Positions 42,715-54,006 of a stretch of DNA of 64,000 bases are shown here, piece after piece. The stretch is from Pseudomonas sp. JQ170C. Lineage in GTDB: Bacteria; Pseudomonadota; Gammaproteobacteria; Pseudomonadales; Pseudomonadaceae. Under the pieces are notes generated by a model, which saw only the letters and a program-made list of their open reading frames with translations, did not search any database and was not told where the DNA came from. Where the stretch lies: the NCBI RefSeq assembly GCF_035581345.1, contig NZ_CP141608.1, forward strand, positions 2,262,501-2,326,500, given 5' to 3'. A program made the position numbers and the translations under genes. The number at the start of each line of letters is the position of its first letter. Within the stretch, counting starts at the first letter, position 1.

Positions 42715-43407
42715 TCAGACTGCGATCGAGAACGACACGTAGGTGCCGGTCAGTGCCGGTGGACGGTGGGCAATCAGCGGCGCCTGGCCCGTGTCGGTGC
42801 TGCCCAGTACGGCCAGGGCGTAACCCAGGGTGGCGGCCCATTGGTCACCGCTTTGGGTGCGACTGGCGGCTGCCACGTCCAGGGTGGGTGCCGGGCTGTG
42901 CAGGCGCTGTTCGTGCAGGCTGAAACCCTGGCCGCAGGCATTGAGGTGTTGGCCCAGGTGCAGGGCGCAGCCGTGTGAAACCTGGGCACTGAGCAAGCGG
43001 TGCGCCGAGCGCCCCTTTGTGGCGCTGTGCTGGCCCAGCCACTGCAGGCGGGCGCCGGCACTGCGGGCGACGTCAACAATCAGCGCGGCGCTGGCATCGT
43101 CCACCAGGCCGACCAGGCGCTGGCCCTTGCCGTTGGCCAGGCGTTGCTGCAGGCCGAGGACAAACGCCAGTTCCAGGCCCGTGGGCAGGACCTGGATTTG
43201 CGGGCTGGCCGGGCTTGCTTGCAGGCCCCGGACAAAAGCCGAGCCTGCGACCTCGGGGCTGATAATGGCCAGGCTCGCACCCTGCGCCGGGACGCTGCGG
43301 CCCAGCACCGTGCCGGCCAGGCCCAGGCCTGAACTGGCCATGGCCACGCCGGCCACTCCACCCACGGCCATGCCCTTGAGCAACGCGCGACGTTCGATAG
43401 TCATCAT
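42715..43407 (-). CDS. pchX: PchX-like protein with twin-arginine-type leader
   Basis: A 230-residue protein lying between the cytochrome and flavoprotein genes, exactly where pchX lies in the P. putida p-cresol operon. The N-terminus MMTIERRALLKGMAVGGVAG has two arginines followed by a hydrophobic stretch of about 20 residues and an Ala-rich cut zone, resembling a Tat signal. The mature part shows no family I recognise; it has scattered Cys and His (HGCALHLGQH, NACGQG) that could bind a metal. Its function in the family is not established to my knowledge; assistance with assembly or export of the flavocytochrome is a guess. It starts 10 nt after the pchC stop. Confidence 0.7.
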   Translation of the reverse strand: MMTIERRALLKGMAVGGVAGVAMASSGLGLAGTVLGRSVPAQGASLAIISPEVAGSAFVRGLQASPASPQIQVLPTGLELAFVLGLQQRLANGKGQRLVGLVDDASAALIVDVARSAGARLQWLGQHSATKGRSAHRLLSAQVSHGCALHLGQHLNACGQGFSLHEQRLHSPAPTLDVAAASRTQSGDQWAATLGYALAVLGSTDTGQAPLIAHRPPALTGTYVSFSIAV

Positions 43408-43417
43408 GCTCGGGCCC

Positions 43418-43753
43418 TCACGGTTTGGCTGCAGGGGCAGGGGATTTGGCCAGGTACTCGCCCACCTGCTGCAGGGCGTTGTCGTCGATGAACGAGGCCG
43501 GGAACGCCGGCATGGCCCGGAAGCCGTTGCGCACCACGGCGCTGATGTACGCCGGCGGCAGTTGCCGGCCCTTGATTTGCGGGCCGACCTGGCCTTCGTG
43601 ACAGTGGCCGCAGACTTTGGCGTAGACGTTCTCGCCGCCTTTCCACACACCGTCGCCATCGGCGGCGGCAGTGCCGGCAAGCAGGATCAGGGGCAGGGCA
43701 AGGCAGGCATTGACGGTCCGTCGCACAGCCGGGCGGTTGGGTAGTAGGGACAT
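43418..43753 (-). CDS. pchC: p-Cresol methylhydroxylase cytochrome c subunit
   Basis: A 111-residue c-type cytochrome. The signal peptide covers about residues 1-31 (LPLILLAGTAAA, cut near ADGDG). A single heme site is at Cys48, Cys51 and His52 (KVCGHCHEG); the axial Met is probably in GFRAMPAFP. It accepts electrons from the PchF flavin in the periplasm and passes them to the respiratory chain. It lies 37 nt after the aldehyde dehydrogenase stop in the operon. The size is slightly larger than mature PchC (about 80 residues) once the leader is removed, as expected. Confidence 0.9.
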   Translation of the reverse strand: MSLLPNRPAVRRTVNACLALPLILLAGTAAADGDGVWKGGENVYAKVCGHCHEGQVGPQIKGRQLPPAYISAVVRNGFRAMPAFPASFIDDNALQQVGEYLAKSPAPAAKP

Positions 43754-43790
43754 TGGGGACTCCTTATTGTTATGGGTAGAGGCAAGGCAA

Positions 43791-45266
43791 TCAGAATGGA
43801 TAGGCCCGAGGGCGGTGCTGCACGGTGATCCAGTGGTCGGTGGTGAACTCCTCGATGGCCCAGTCGCCGTTGAAGCGCCCGAGGCCCGAGTTCTTCTCGC
43901 CACCGAACGGTGCGTTGGGTTCGTCGTTGACCGGGATGTCGTTGATGTGGGTCATGCCGGCATGGATCTGCTGGGCGAACTGCACGCCGCGTTCAAGGCT
44001 GGCGGTGAACACTGCGCTGGACAGCCCGTACTCGCTGCGGTTGGCCAGTTCCAGGGCATGCTCGGCATCGCGGGCGGCCTGGATGCCCACCAGCGGGCCG
44101 AAGATTTCGGCGTGGGCGATGTCCATGTCGGCGGTGACGCTGCCGAACACATGGGGGGGCAGCACATTGCCCTGGGCCTGGCCGCCGGTGAGCAGCTGCG
44201 CACCTTCGGCCCGGGCGGTGGCGATTTTTTCTTGAAGACCGGCCAGTTGCCGTGCATTGATGACCGGGCCAATCACCGTGCCGGGCAGGCTCGGGTCGCC
44301 ACATGGCAGGGCCTTGACCCGCTCGACGAAGCGTTCGGTGAAGGCCGCCAGCAGCGGTTGCTCGACGATGATGCGGTTGACCGCCATGCAGATCTGGCCC
44401 TGGTGCAGGAACTTGCCGACCACGGCGGCATTCACCGCCTGCTCCAGGTCGGCATCGGCCAGCACCACGAACGGGCTGTTGCCGCCCAGCTCCAGGGCCA
44501 GGTGCTTGAGGTGTTCGCCGCCGCTGGCGATGCGGCCGATGGTGCGACCCACCTGGGTCGAGCCGGTGAAGGAAATGAACGCCGGCACCGGGTGCTCGAC
44601 AAAGGCGTCACCGATCTCGGCTCCGGCGCCGACCACCACGCTCAGGGCACCCGCCGGCAGGCCGGCTTCTTCAAAAATGCGCGCCAGCAGCAGGCCGCCG
44701 CTGACCGGCGTGTCGCTGGCGGGCTTGACCACCACGGTATTGCCCAGGGCCAGGGCAGGGGCCAGGGAGCGGGCGGTCAGGTGCAGGGGGAAATTCCATG
44801 GGCTGATCACCCCGATCACGCCCAGGGGCTTGCGGTACACGCGGCTTTCCTTGCCGGGGATGTTCGAGGCGAGGATACGCCCGTGGACGCGACTGGGCAG
44901 GCTGGCCGACTCGAGGATGATCGCGCGGGCGGCGCCCCATTCGATTTGGGCCTTGATCCGCGTGCTGCCCGATTCGCGGATGATCCAGTCGATGATCTCT
45001 TCGCGGCGTTCATCAAAAATACGCGCCGCTGCCAGCATCACCTGGCTGCGGACGGCCGGGGCTTGTGCGGCCCATTCGGCCTGTACCTGCCGGGCGCCCC
45101 GGTAGGCGGCGTCGAGGTCGTCGCGGGTGGCCAGGGGAATGTGCAGCAGGGCCTGCTGGTTGAAAGGGTCGGTCACCGTCAGCGAGCGCTCGGCACTGCC
45201 GGCGCGCCACTGGCCGGCCAATGGCTGCAGATGAAGGTTCTGGTAGGCAGGGCGGGTAGGTGTCAT
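43791..45266 (-). CDS. pchA: 4-Hydroxybenzaldehyde dehydrogenase
   Basis: A 491-residue aldehyde dehydrogenase of the benzaldehyde/vanillin dehydrogenase group. The blocks [31 protein letters not shown] and the nucleophile in [13 protein letters not shown] are present, as is the ending [16 protein letters not shown]. It converts the 4-hydroxybenzaldehyde made by PchCF to 4-hydroxybenzoate, the substrate of PobA encoded 5 kb away. It is the first gene of the pch operon, with a sigma-54 promoter at 45309-45324, and is divergent from the activator gene. The first-gene position is that of pchA in P. putida. Confidence 0.9.
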   Translation of the reverse strand: MTPTRPAYQNLHLQPLAGQWRAGSAERSLTVTDPFNQQALLHIPLATRDDLDAAYRGARQVQAEWAAQAPAVRSQVMLAAARIFDERREEIIDWIIRESGSTRIKAQIEWGAARAIILESASLPSRVHGRILASNIPGKESRVYRKPLGVIGVISPWNFPLHLTARSLAPALALGNTVVVKPASDTPVSGGLLLARIFEEAGLPAGALSVVVGAGAEIGDAFVEHPVPAFISFTGSTQVGRTIGRIASGGEHLKHLALELGGNSPFVVLADADLEQAVNAAVVGKFLHQGQICMAVNRIIVEQPLLAAFTERFVERVKALPCGDPSLPGTVIGPVINARQLAGLQEKIATARAEGAQLLTGGQAQGNVLPPHVFGSVTADMDIAHAEIFGPLVGIQAARDAEHALELANRSEYGLSSAVFTASLERGVQFAQQIHAGMTHINDIPVNDEPNAPFGGEKNSGLGRFNGDWAIEEFTTDHWITVQHRPRAYPF

Positions 45267-45308
45267 CGGCTTCTCTCTTTTGTTGTGACATTGCGATGAA
45301 CAGCCCTT

Positions 45309-45324
45309 AACAACTATCGTGCCA
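45309..45324 (-). promoter_or_regulatory. Sigma-54 (-24/-12) promoter of the pch operon
   Basis: On the minus strand the sequence is TGGCACGATAGTTGTT, against the sigma-54 consensus TGGCACG-N4-TTGCW, one mismatch in the -12 element. It lies about 43 nt before the pchA start at 45266. The divergent gene encodes a sigma-54 activator. The rest of the 330-bp gap (to 45596) holds no further gene. Confidence 0.8.
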
Positions 45325-45596
45325 TTTCGGTTTTATGGATAAAAAGTCCGTAAAAACAATAGCTTGGATGTATGTGTGGGGTTTTTAAGCCATGGCAGTC
45401 GCCGCCTGGGTGCGAAAATTTATGCAGAGAATCCGGCGTTTGCAGAAAGCTCGGCAGCGCGGCGGGGTCGGGAAGAATCCGTGCGGTTATCGGACGTTTT
45501 CCGCTGTTGCCTGCGCGCCGCGACTGCCTGCCGATTGACCCCGCCGGGGCGGGGGGCATACTGGAGGCCTTACCTTCTGCCTTGCACTTATTGCCT

Positions 45597-47435
45597 ATGA
45601 CTCCTACAACACCTGGCAAATCGGGTCGGCCCGTGGACGAAGCGTTTTTCAAGCAGCTGCTGGGCCGGCACAAGCGCGTGATCGTCGATCGCACCAATCA
45701 ATTCGGCAGCACCGGCCTGCCTTCGGCCGAGCAACTGGCCGAGTCGGTGGCCTTTGCGCCCCAGGACGGTAGCATCTGGCTGTGTGGCCAGCGCATGATG
45801 CTGCTGCAAGGCTCGGCTTTTGGTGCCATTCGCCACGAGCTGATCGACGCCCTGGGCCTGGACAAGGCCCGTGGCCTGCTCACCCGCATTGGCTGGCAAG
45901 CCGGTGCCCGCGATGCCGCCCAGGTCAGCGAGCAATGGCCCGAGGGCGACCACGCCAGCCTCTATAGCGCAGGCCCGCGCCTGCACATGCTCGAAGGCAT
46001 GGTCAATGTCGAGGTGGTGCGCTTCGAGATCGACTCGAGCATCGGTCATTTCTATTCCGAGTTTCTCTGGCACAACTCCCTGGAGGTCGATGAGCACATT
46101 GCTGCCTACGGCCTGGGCGGGGAGCCGGCGTGCTGGATGGAGATCGGCTACGCCAGCGGCTATGCCTCCTCGTTGCTCGGACGCCTGGTGGTGTTTCGCG
46201 AGCACCAGTGCCGGGCCATGGGCCACGGCGCCTGCCGGATCGTCGGCAAGCCTGCCGAGCAGTGGGACGACATCGACATCGACCTGGCTTACCTGGACCC
46301 CGGTGATTTTCTCAGCCGCAGTGCCTATCACGCGGGTGTCGAGACACCGGTGGCCGACCTTGAAGTGCCTGCCGACGGCAAGCAGTTGGTGGGGATCTCG
46401 GCAAGCTTCGTGGCGGCCAGCCAATTGCTGCATCGGGTAGCGCCGACCCAGGCCACGGTGTTGCTGACCGGTGAGTCGGGGGTGGGCAAGGAGTTGTTCG
46501 CCCGTACCCTGCACCAGGCCAGCAGTCGCCAGCACATCCCGATGGTGGCGCTCAATTGCGCGACCCTGCCGGAGAACCTGGTGGAGGCCGAGTTGTTCGG
46601 GGTCGAGCGCGGTGCCTTCACCGGTGCCGAACGCTCGCGGCCGGGGCGCTTCGAGCGGGCCCACGGCGGCACGCTGTTCCTGGATGAAATCGGGACCTTG
46701 AGCCTGCATGCGCAAAGCAAGATCCTGCGCGCCCTGCAAGAAGGCGAAATCGAGCGGGTGGGCGGCAGTGCGCCGATTCTGGTGGATGTGCGGGTGATCG
46801 CCGCCACCAACCTGGACCTGCGTCGTGAAGTGGAGGCGGGGCGCTTTCGTGAAGACCTGTTCTACCGCCTGAATGTGTTCCCTATTCACTTGCCGCCGCT
46901 GCGTGAGCGGCGTGAAGACATCCCGCTGTTGATGAGCTACTTCCTGCGCACCTTCAGCCAGCGTCACGGCCGCCAGTTGACGGGCTTCAGCATGCGCCTG
47001 GTCAATGCGCTGCTGACTTACCGTTTTCCCGGCAATATTCGCGAGCTGCAGAACCTGGTCGAGCGCGGCGTGATCGCGGCCAGTGATGGCGAGGCAATGG
47101 ACGTGGTGCACCTGGCCGAAGCCGGTGCGCCATTGATGGAGGCTGCCATCGGCCTGACCACGGAAGGGCGCCTGGCCATGGGCAAGGTAGCGCCTGCACC
47201 GCTGCCGGCGACTGAAAGTGGCGCGGCGCACATGGCCGATGGCGGGGCGCCGGAGCTGGCCAGCCTGCAGGCGTTCTTCAGCGGCCAGCAGCGGGTGCTG
47301 GGCACCTCGCTGGAAGAGATCGAACGGCGCCTGGTGCAACTGGCACTGGAGCGCTCCGGTGGCAATGTCACCGCCGCCGCGCAGATGCTCGGCATGAGCC
47401 GCGCCCAGGTCAGCTACCGGCTCAAGGGCAGCTGA
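45597..47435 (+). CDS. Sigma-54-dependent activator, XylR/DmpR type
   Basis: A 612-residue regulator; ATG 45597 is chosen to begin just before the XylR_N-type sensor region. The N-terminal activator domain (about 15-215) contains the aromatic-sensing and V4R parts ([18 protein letters not shown]). The AAA+ domain (about 270-500) has Walker A GESGVGKE, the sigma-54 loop GAFTGA and Walker [12 protein letters not shown] Fis-type HTH closes the protein ([20 protein letters not shown]). It probably binds p-cresol or a similar phenol directly and activates the two sigma-54 promoters on either side. The pairing with both promoters is inferred from their position. Confidence 0.92.
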   Translation: MTPTTPGKSGRPVDEAFFKQLLGRHKRVIVDRTNQFGSTGLPSAEQLAESVAFAPQDGSIWLCGQRMMLLQGSAFGAIRHELIDALGLDKARGLLTRIGWQAGARDAAQVSEQWPEGDHASLYSAGPRLHMLEGMVNVEVVRFEIDSSIGHFYSEFLWHNSLEVDEHIAAYGLGGEPACWMEIGYASGYASSLLGRLVVFREHQCRAMGHGACRIVGKPAEQWDDIDIDLAYLDPGDFLSRSAYHAGVETPVADLEVPADGKQLVGISASFVAASQLLHRVAPTQATVLLTGESGVGKELFARTLHQASSRQHIPMVALNCATLPENLVEAELFGVERGAFTGAERSRPGRFERAHGGTLFLDEIGTLSLHAQSKILRALQEGEIERVGGSAPILVDVRVIAATNLDLRREVEAGRFREDLFYRLNVFPIHLPPLRERREDIPLLMSYFLRTFSQRHGRQLTGFSMRLVNALLTYRFPGNIRELQNLVERGVIAASDGEAMDVVHLAEAGAPLMEAAIGLTTEGRLAMGKVAPAPLPATESGAAHMADGGAPELASLQAFFSGQQRVLGTSLEEIERRLVQLALERSGGNVTAAAQMLGMSRAQVSYRLKGS

Positions 47436-47448
47436 CCGGACGCTCGCG

Positions 47449-48372
47449 TCAGAGCGCGGTGGTGAACTTGAACCAGTAGGTCTGGCCTTCGGTGCGGTTG
47501 CGCACGCCGGAGTCATCCTGCCATTTGGCGCTGAACATCCAGCCCTGCTTGCTGCTGTACTGCACGGCGGGGCCGATGGAGAAAGAGCGGCCACGGTTGC
47601 CGTCGCTGGCATCGACCAGGGCGGCGGCGTCGCAGTCGCTGGCGCTGCATTTGTCGTCGCTGATCTGCTGATAGGCATGCCCGCCAACGCCCACCACCCA
47701 GCCATTGCCAAGGCCCCAGCCCAGGGTGTAGTCGGCGTGCAACTCGCGACCGGACTGGTAATGGGTCGCGCGGTTCTCGAAGTTGTAGTCGTGCATCAGG
47801 CGGATGTCGGCGTTCAGGCCGTCGGGGTCCAGGTAAGTCATCGCCAGCACGGCTTGCACGGTGTAGTAGTGGTTGCCCAGGTTGATCAGGTCGTCCTCGT
47901 CGTATTCGCTGGCGGTGGGCAGGACGAAATCGACGCCGGTGGCGATGTGCAATTTTTCGCTGGGGTGAAAGCCGATCACCGGGCCCAGGTGGGCATCGCC
48001 GATGCCGCGCTTGTGGTCGTGGGGGCCGTTCTTGACGTTCAGGCGCATGTCGTTGAGCGGCAGCAGGGCGTGAAAACCCAGATCGCCGCCGAATACCTTT
48101 TGCTCGGTGACCCAGACAAAGCGCGGTGCCAGGGTGGTGACCCGCAGGTCGATGTCGGCAGCCTTGTCACCGCTGTTGTCGCGCAGGCTGTCGGCCAGGT
48201 AATTACCGACGAAGAGTTGGGCGTAGGTGCCTGGCGGCGGCAGGATGCCCATGCCGTAGATTTCGATGCCATTGGGCCAGGAAGAAATGCCGCCTTCGGT
48301 GGCATGGGCGTGCAAGGCGCAGGTGCTCAGGAGCAGGCCGGCGGTGAGGTGGCGAGGGGAGCGTTTGAACAT
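47449..48372 (-). CDS. Outer membrane channel of the phenol meta-pathway type
   Basis: A 307-residue protein starting at 48372. A signal peptide is visible (HLTAGLLLSTCALHAHA, cut near residue 25), followed by beta strands with EGGISSWPNGIE, PAPGTYAQLFVGNY-like text and a C-terminal strand ending TYWFKFTTAL. This is the MetA-pathway/SphA-like transporter family that accompanies aromatic degradation operons. It converges with the activator gene with 13 nt between stops and has its own sigma-54 promoter at 48416-48431. It probably admits p-cresol or related phenols across the outer membrane. Confidence 0.85.
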   Translation of the reverse strand: MFKRSPRHLTAGLLLSTCALHAHATEGGISSWPNGIEIYGMGILPPPGTYAQLFVGNYLADSLRDNSGDKAADIDLRVTTLAPRFVWVTEQKVFGGDLGFHALLPLNDMRLNVKNGPHDHKRGIGDAHLGPVIGFHPSEKLHIATGVDFVLPTASEYDEDDLINLGNHYYTVQAVLAMTYLDPDGLNADIRLMHDYNFENRATHYQSGRELHADYTLGWGLGNGWVVGVGGHAYQQISDDKCSASDCDAAALVDASDGNRGRSFSIGPAVQYSSKQGWMFSAKWQDDSGVRNRTEGQTYWFKFTTAL

Positions 48373-48415
48373 GAGAGGTCAGCCTTATTGTTATGAGTGA
48401 TTCGCTCGGGACCCT

Positions 48416-48431
48416 CTCAATATGCGTGCCA
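48416..48431 (-). promoter_or_regulatory. Sigma-54 (-24/-12) promoter of the outer membrane channel gene
   Basis: On the minus strand: TGGCACGCATATTGAG, with the -24 element perfect and TTGA in place of TTGC at -12. It is 44 nt from the start codon, almost the same as the spacing for the pchA promoter, which argues that both are read by the same activator. Confidence 0.75.
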
Positions 48432-48453
48432 GGTTTTATCTCCTTATTTATCA

Positions 48454-48471
48454 ATCAGTTAACTAACTGAT
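48454..48471. promoter_or_regulatory. Palindrome ATCAGTTA-AC-TAACTGAT
   Basis: A perfect 8-bp inverted repeat with two central bases, in an AT-rich stretch 23 nt upstream of the second sigma-54 promoter. The spacing is closer than the usual -100 to -200 upstream activator site. It could be an activator site or an operator for another protein. No second copy was noticed near the pchA promoter. Confidence 0.45.
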
Positions 48472-48530
48472 CGGGTTTTGCTTGGCGGGATTTATTAAGA
48501 AAATTCAGCAAGATGAATAAAACTCTCGGT

Positions 48531-48960
48531 AGGAGCGGGCTTGCCCCGCGATGGCCTCCGAGTCGTGCACATCGGGTAGGACCATCACCGGCCTCGCGAT
48601 GTGGTGTTGGTGTTGGTGGTCTTATCCATTGGCCAGGGTGACGCTGAATCACCTTTGCGCCCTTACGGCGCCTTACTTTTTTTCAGTCGAAAAAAAAGTA
48701 AGCAAAAAATTCTCGCCCACCAGGGGCTCTCCGCTGCGCTGCGAGTCCCCTCACTGCGGTGTCGCTACGGGGCATTGCGAGCTACGCGTTGCAAGCAACG
48801 CTACGCTTCGCAACTTCGGCATTCGCCGAAGGCGCTGCGCGCTAGCCCCTCCACGACACCTCCGTTCGGCCCTTCTGGTTAACGGGGCGGGTAGATCAAA
48901 AGCCAGATCAAGATCAAGAGCACAATTCGCTGCGCTCTTGCTGACCTGCGCTGGCTGTGG
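48531..48960. repeat. Long intergenic repeat, copy 3
   Basis: Same unit and orientation as at 5941 and 16908. The central hairpin at about 48676-48705 has the T-run/A-run stem of copy 1. Some bases differ from copy 1 in the part after the hairpin (CAGGGGCTCTCCGCTGCGCT). No gene is supported. Confidence 0.85.
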
Positions 48961-49082
48961 GAGCGGGCTTGCCCCGCGATGGCCCCCGAGTCGTGCACAT
49001 CCAGCCGCAACGGTGACGCGGGTTACCGGCAAGCATGAATCTGTCGGCAGGATTCGAGATCCATCGCGGGGCAAGCCCGCTC

Positions 49083-49088
<6 letters not shown>
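48957..49088. repeat. Inverted REP pair
   Basis: GGGCTTGCCCCGCGATGG (about 48963) and ATCGCGGGGCAAGCCCGC (49063-49080) enclose a variant of the ATGAATCTGTCGGCAGGATTC segment seen at 6.4 and 17.8 kb. It overlaps the end of the AraC gene, whose stop is within the last REP tail. Confidence 0.8.
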
Positions 49089-51342
<2,254 letters not shown>

Positions 51343-51359
51343 GCGAAGGAGGGTGGATC

Positions 51360-51548
51360 ATGGGCGTATTCGACTGGAAACACTGGGCGGTGCTGTTGGT
51401 AGTGGTGTTGCTGGTGTTCGGCAGCAAACGCTTGAAAACCCTGGGTGCTGACCTGGGCGAGTCGATCAAGGGCTTTCGCCGTTCGGTGAACAGCGATGAG
51501 GAGGCGACGCCGCCGGTGGCGGTGGAGCGCCAGCCTCGCCAGGACTAG
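51360..51548 (+). CDS. tatA: TatA-like small membrane protein
   Basis: A 62-residue protein starting at ATG 51360 with GGAGGGTGG upstream. One transmembrane helix (about 9-21, [13 protein letters not shown]) is followed by the amphipathic helix [22 protein letters not shown] and a short acidic tail. This is the TatA/TatE layout, somewhat shorter than the main Pseudomonas TatA (about 75-90 residues), and no tatB or tatC is adjacent. It may be an extra TatA for exported proteins of this region, such as the PchX-like protein with its twin-arginine-type leader. That link is only inference. It is likely cotranscribed with pobA. Confidence 0.8.
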   Translation: MGVFDWKHWAVLLVVVLLVFGSKRLKTLGADLGESIKGFRRSVNSDEEATPPVAVERQPRQD

Positions 51549-51573
51549 CGCTATGGGTGACGGTGCCCGCCGA

Positions 51574-52251
51574 TCAGGCGCGGGCGCCCGCCGCCAGCAG
51601 TATCTTCTCGATCGCCGTGTAGCCGCGCTGGCGCGCATGGGCCAGCGGGGTCACGCCATCCTTGTCGGCGATGTTCACGTCGGCCCCGGCCTTGACCAGC
51701 AGCGCGACGATCTCGACATGCCGGGCGCCACCATCGCTGAGCACGATGGCCTCCATGAGCGCCGTCCAGTGCAGGCGGTTGATGTGGTTCACATCCACCC
51801 CGGCCTCGATCAGCGTACGCACCGTTTCGACATGCCCCCGCTCGGCGGCCGGTATCAGTGCCGTGCCGCCATAGCGGTTGGTGCTCTTGAGGTCGGCACC
51901 GTGGTTCAGGGTCAGTTGCAGGATCTGGTTGAGGCCGCGGGCACCGGCGTACAGGTACGGGCTGTCGTCGATGGAGTCCTTGGCGTTGACGTCGGCGCCG
52001 GCTTCGATCAGCACGGTTGCCGCCTCGATCCGGTTGCCGTGGGTGGCCAGCAGCAGCGGGGTACGGCCCTGTTTGTCGCGGGCCTCGATGCTGGCGCCCT
52101 GGTCGAGAAGGGTTTTTACCTGTGCAGCATTGCCACGCTCGGCAGCTTCGCGCAGCTGGCTTTCGAGCACGCCACCTTCGGCGTTGGCCGTGAGCGAGGC
52201 GAGCATGGCAAACAGACAGGCGAAGAAAACGTTGAAGTGTTCCAGGCGCAT
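51574..52251 (-). CDS. Ankyrin-repeat protein, secreted
   Basis: A 225-residue protein with a signal peptide (hydrophobic core FNVFFACLFAMLASLTANA, cut near residue 24) and five or six ankyrin repeats, visible by the repeated GADVNxxxxxGxTPLxxA pattern (for example GASIEARDKQGRTPLLLA and GADVNIADKDGVTPLAHA). Ankyrin repeats mediate protein contacts; in pseudomonads similar periplasmic proteins (AnkB) protect catalase. No catalase gene is adjacent here. It converges with the TatA-like gene. Partner unknown. Confidence 0.85.
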   Translation of the reverse strand: MRLEHFNVFFACLFAMLASLTANAEGGVLESQLREAAERGNAAQVKTLLDQGASIEARDKQGRTPLLLATHGNRIEAATVLIEAGADVNAKDSIDDSPYLYAGARGLNQILQLTLNHGADLKSTNRYGGTALIPAAERGHVETVRTLIEAGVDVNHINRLHWTALMEAIVLSDGGARHVEIVALLVKAGADVNIADKDGVTPLAHARQRGYTAIEKILLAAGARA

Positions 52252-52329
52252 TCGGCGGTCTCCGTGAGTTGTTCTGTGAATGGGCGCATGATAGAAATCG
52301 AGTCACCCATTTAGAAGCTAAATATTCAT

Positions 52330-53211
52330 ATGAATATCAGTGTAAAACCGAATAGGTCCTTGTTCGACCTGGACTTGTTGCGCGCCATTGTCGTGGTGGC
52401 CGACTGCGGCAGCTTCACCACGGCCGCGGCGCGGCTGCATTCCACTCAATCGACGGTGAGCCAGAAGGTCCGGCGCCTGGAAGACATGGTCGGCCACCGC
52501 TTGCTGGTGCGTGGCAACCGGGACGTGTTGCCCACCGATGCCGGGCAGACGCTACTGGGTTATGCCCGGCATATGCTCGCCCTGAACGACCAGATGCTTG
52601 AGGCGCTGGCGGGCGCCACGGTCGGGGTGACGGTGCGGTTGGGGGTGCCCGAGGACTTTGTCGGCGGACGCACCACCAATGCCTTGTCGGCGTTCAACCG
52701 CAAGTACCAGCAGGTCAAGCTGGAAGTCACCAGTGGCCTGTGCCGCGACCTGAGCCAGAGCTACGACAACGGCGAACTTGACCTGGTGCTGCTCAAACAG
52801 CGGCGCAACAGTCGTGAAGGCGTGGCTTGCTGGCCGGAAGAACTGCAGTGGATCGACAGCGCCAGCACGCCCTCCATCGACCTGGACCCGATCCCGCTGG
52901 TGACCTTCCCGCCGCGCGGCCTGTACCGCGACGACATGATCAACGCCATCGAAAGCATGGGCCGGCGCTGGCGCATCAGCTTCACCAGCTCGAGCCTGAG
53001 CGGTATCCAGGCGGCGGTGGCCGACGGCATGGGCATCAGCCTGCTGCCCCCGCGTGCGGCCACGCGCGAGCATGTGGTGTTGGGGCAACAGAACGGGCTG
53101 CCGGAGATCGACAGTTATGAAATCGTCATCGTCCATCGGCCCACGGCCGATCCGATGGTCAAGGAGCTGGCGGGGGTGTTGGCGGGTTTGCTTGAGGCGC
53201 ATGAGGTCTGA
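52330..53211 (+). CDS. LysR-family transcriptional regulator
   Basis: A 293-residue LysR protein. The HTH is at residues about 12-70 (GSFTTAAARLHSTQSTVSQKVRRL), followed by a substrate-binding-type effector domain. It is divergent from the ankyrin gene, with 78 nt between starts, and converges on the START-domain gene. Neither neighbour is an obvious target. Such stand-alone LysR proteins often regulate the divergent gene. Inducer unknown. Confidence 0.87.
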   Translation: MNISVKPNRSLFDLDLLRAIVVVADCGSFTTAAARLHSTQSTVSQKVRRLEDMVGHRLLVRGNRDVLPTDAGQTLLGYARHMLALNDQMLEALAGATVGVTVRLGVPEDFVGGRTTNALSAFNRKYQQVKLEVTSGLCRDLSQSYDNGELDLVLLKQRRNSREGVACWPEELQWIDSASTPSIDLDPIPLVTFPPRGLYRDDMINAIESMGRRWRISFTSSSLSGIQAAVADGMGISLLPPRAATREHVVLGQQNGLPEIDSYEIVIVHRPTADPMVKELAGVLAGLLEAHEV

Positions 53212-53232
53212 TAACGCCGTGCCCGGTGTGTT

Positions 53233-53847
53233 CTAGTCACGCACCCCCTGACGCTCCGCCACTGCCCGCAAGGTGCGCAACGACACCATCGGCGCGTCGA
53301 TCACGAACTGGTTGGCCAGCCATGACGGGATGTCGCCGGCAGGTTCAGCCTCCAGTTGGTACGTCACTTCCGTCAATTGCTCGCCCTTGGGCACCAGGGC
53401 CCACAGGCCCTTGAGCTGAGTGACGCGGATCAGCCCCGGCACCTGCTCGGCCTTGTCGGCCTCGGCACTGAGGCGGCGGATCATCCCGCCATCGTCGGTG
53501 CGCTCGGTCTGTACCCGGATCACCATGTCCCGCGGGCTGGCCGGCCAGGGCAGGTCAGTGGTCAGGTACACCCAGGTACTGTCGCCCTCGACCTCCAGCA
53601 GGCGCATCGAGGCGCAGCCGTAGAGCCATTTGCACGCCACTCGCAGGTTCTCTTGCAGATCGCTCAGGGTCAGCACGCTGGCCTTGATCAGCGCCACACC
53701 GCGAAAACGCTGGTAGTGGGAGCCTGCAACGTCATCCAGATACACCTGGATGCCGTCTTCGTCCTTGGCCAGGTGCCAGGAGTCGGCGTGGGGACTGCTG
53801 CAGAGCAGCAGGACCAGCAGGGCGGTGCACAGGGGGATGGGTTTCAT
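53233..53847 (-). CDS. START-domain lipid-binding protein, secreted
   Basis: A 204-residue protein with a signal peptide (IPLCTALLVLLLCSSPHA, cut near residue 22). The rest is a START-like fold: the segments GIQVYLDDVAGSHYQRFRGVA, WPASPRDMVIRVQ and TEVTYQLEAEPAGDIPSWLAN match the family. Proteins like this bind a lipid or hydrophobic ligand in a deep pocket. It is a single gene on the minus strand, converging with the LysR gene. In this catabolic setting it might carry a hydrophobic compound in the periplasm, but similar genes occur widely in pseudomonads. Confidence 0.83.
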   Translation of the reverse strand: MKPIPLCTALLVLLLCSSPHADSWHLAKDEDGIQVYLDDVAGSHYQRFRGVALIKASVLTLSDLQENLRVACKWLYGCASMRLLEVEGDSTWVYLTTDLPWPASPRDMVIRVQTERTDDGGMIRRLSAEADKAEQVPGLIRVTQLKGLWALVPKGEQLTEVTYQLEAEPAGDIPSWLANQFVIDAPMVSLRTLRAVAERQGVRD

Positions 53848-53877
53848 GGAGCAAGCATAGGCCAGCCCCGCAAACCC

Positions 53878-53950
53878 TGGTAGGAGCGGGCTTGCCCCGC
53901 GATTGCGGTTGCCTGGCAGATTGCAATCGCGGGGCAAGCCCGCTCCTGCA
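53878..53950. repeat. Inverted REP pair
   Basis: GGAGCGGGCTTGCCCCGCGA (53883-53902) and its inverted partner ATCGCGGGGCAAGCCCGC (53928-53945) enclose about 25 bp including TTGCCTGGCAGATTGCAA. Confidence 0.85.
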
Positions 53951-53957
53951 ACACCCA

Positions 53958-53989
53958 CAAAAAAGCCCGCCAATAACGGCGGGCTTTTT
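53958..53989 (-). terminator. Intrinsic terminator after the AllE-type gene
   Basis: Stem AAAGCCCGCC and GGCGGGCTTT with loop AATAAC, with A and T runs on both sides, so it works in either direction. It lies 17 nt past the minus-strand stop at 54007. Confidence 0.85.
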
Positions 53990-54006
53990 GTACATCGAGC
54001 CTGGAC

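Noticed and set aside
41135..45266. Eugenol/coniferyl alcohol pathway (ehyAB, calAB, vdh)
   Set aside because: The order aldehyde dehydrogenase-cytochrome-pchX-flavoprotein and the near pobA gene fit p-cresol better. No feruloyl-CoA synthetase, feruloyl-CoA hydratase or calA gene is seen, although the flavoprotein families are close.
43671..45299. A 542-codon plus-strand frame
   Set aside because: Antisense of pchA and pchC, without domain or start signals.
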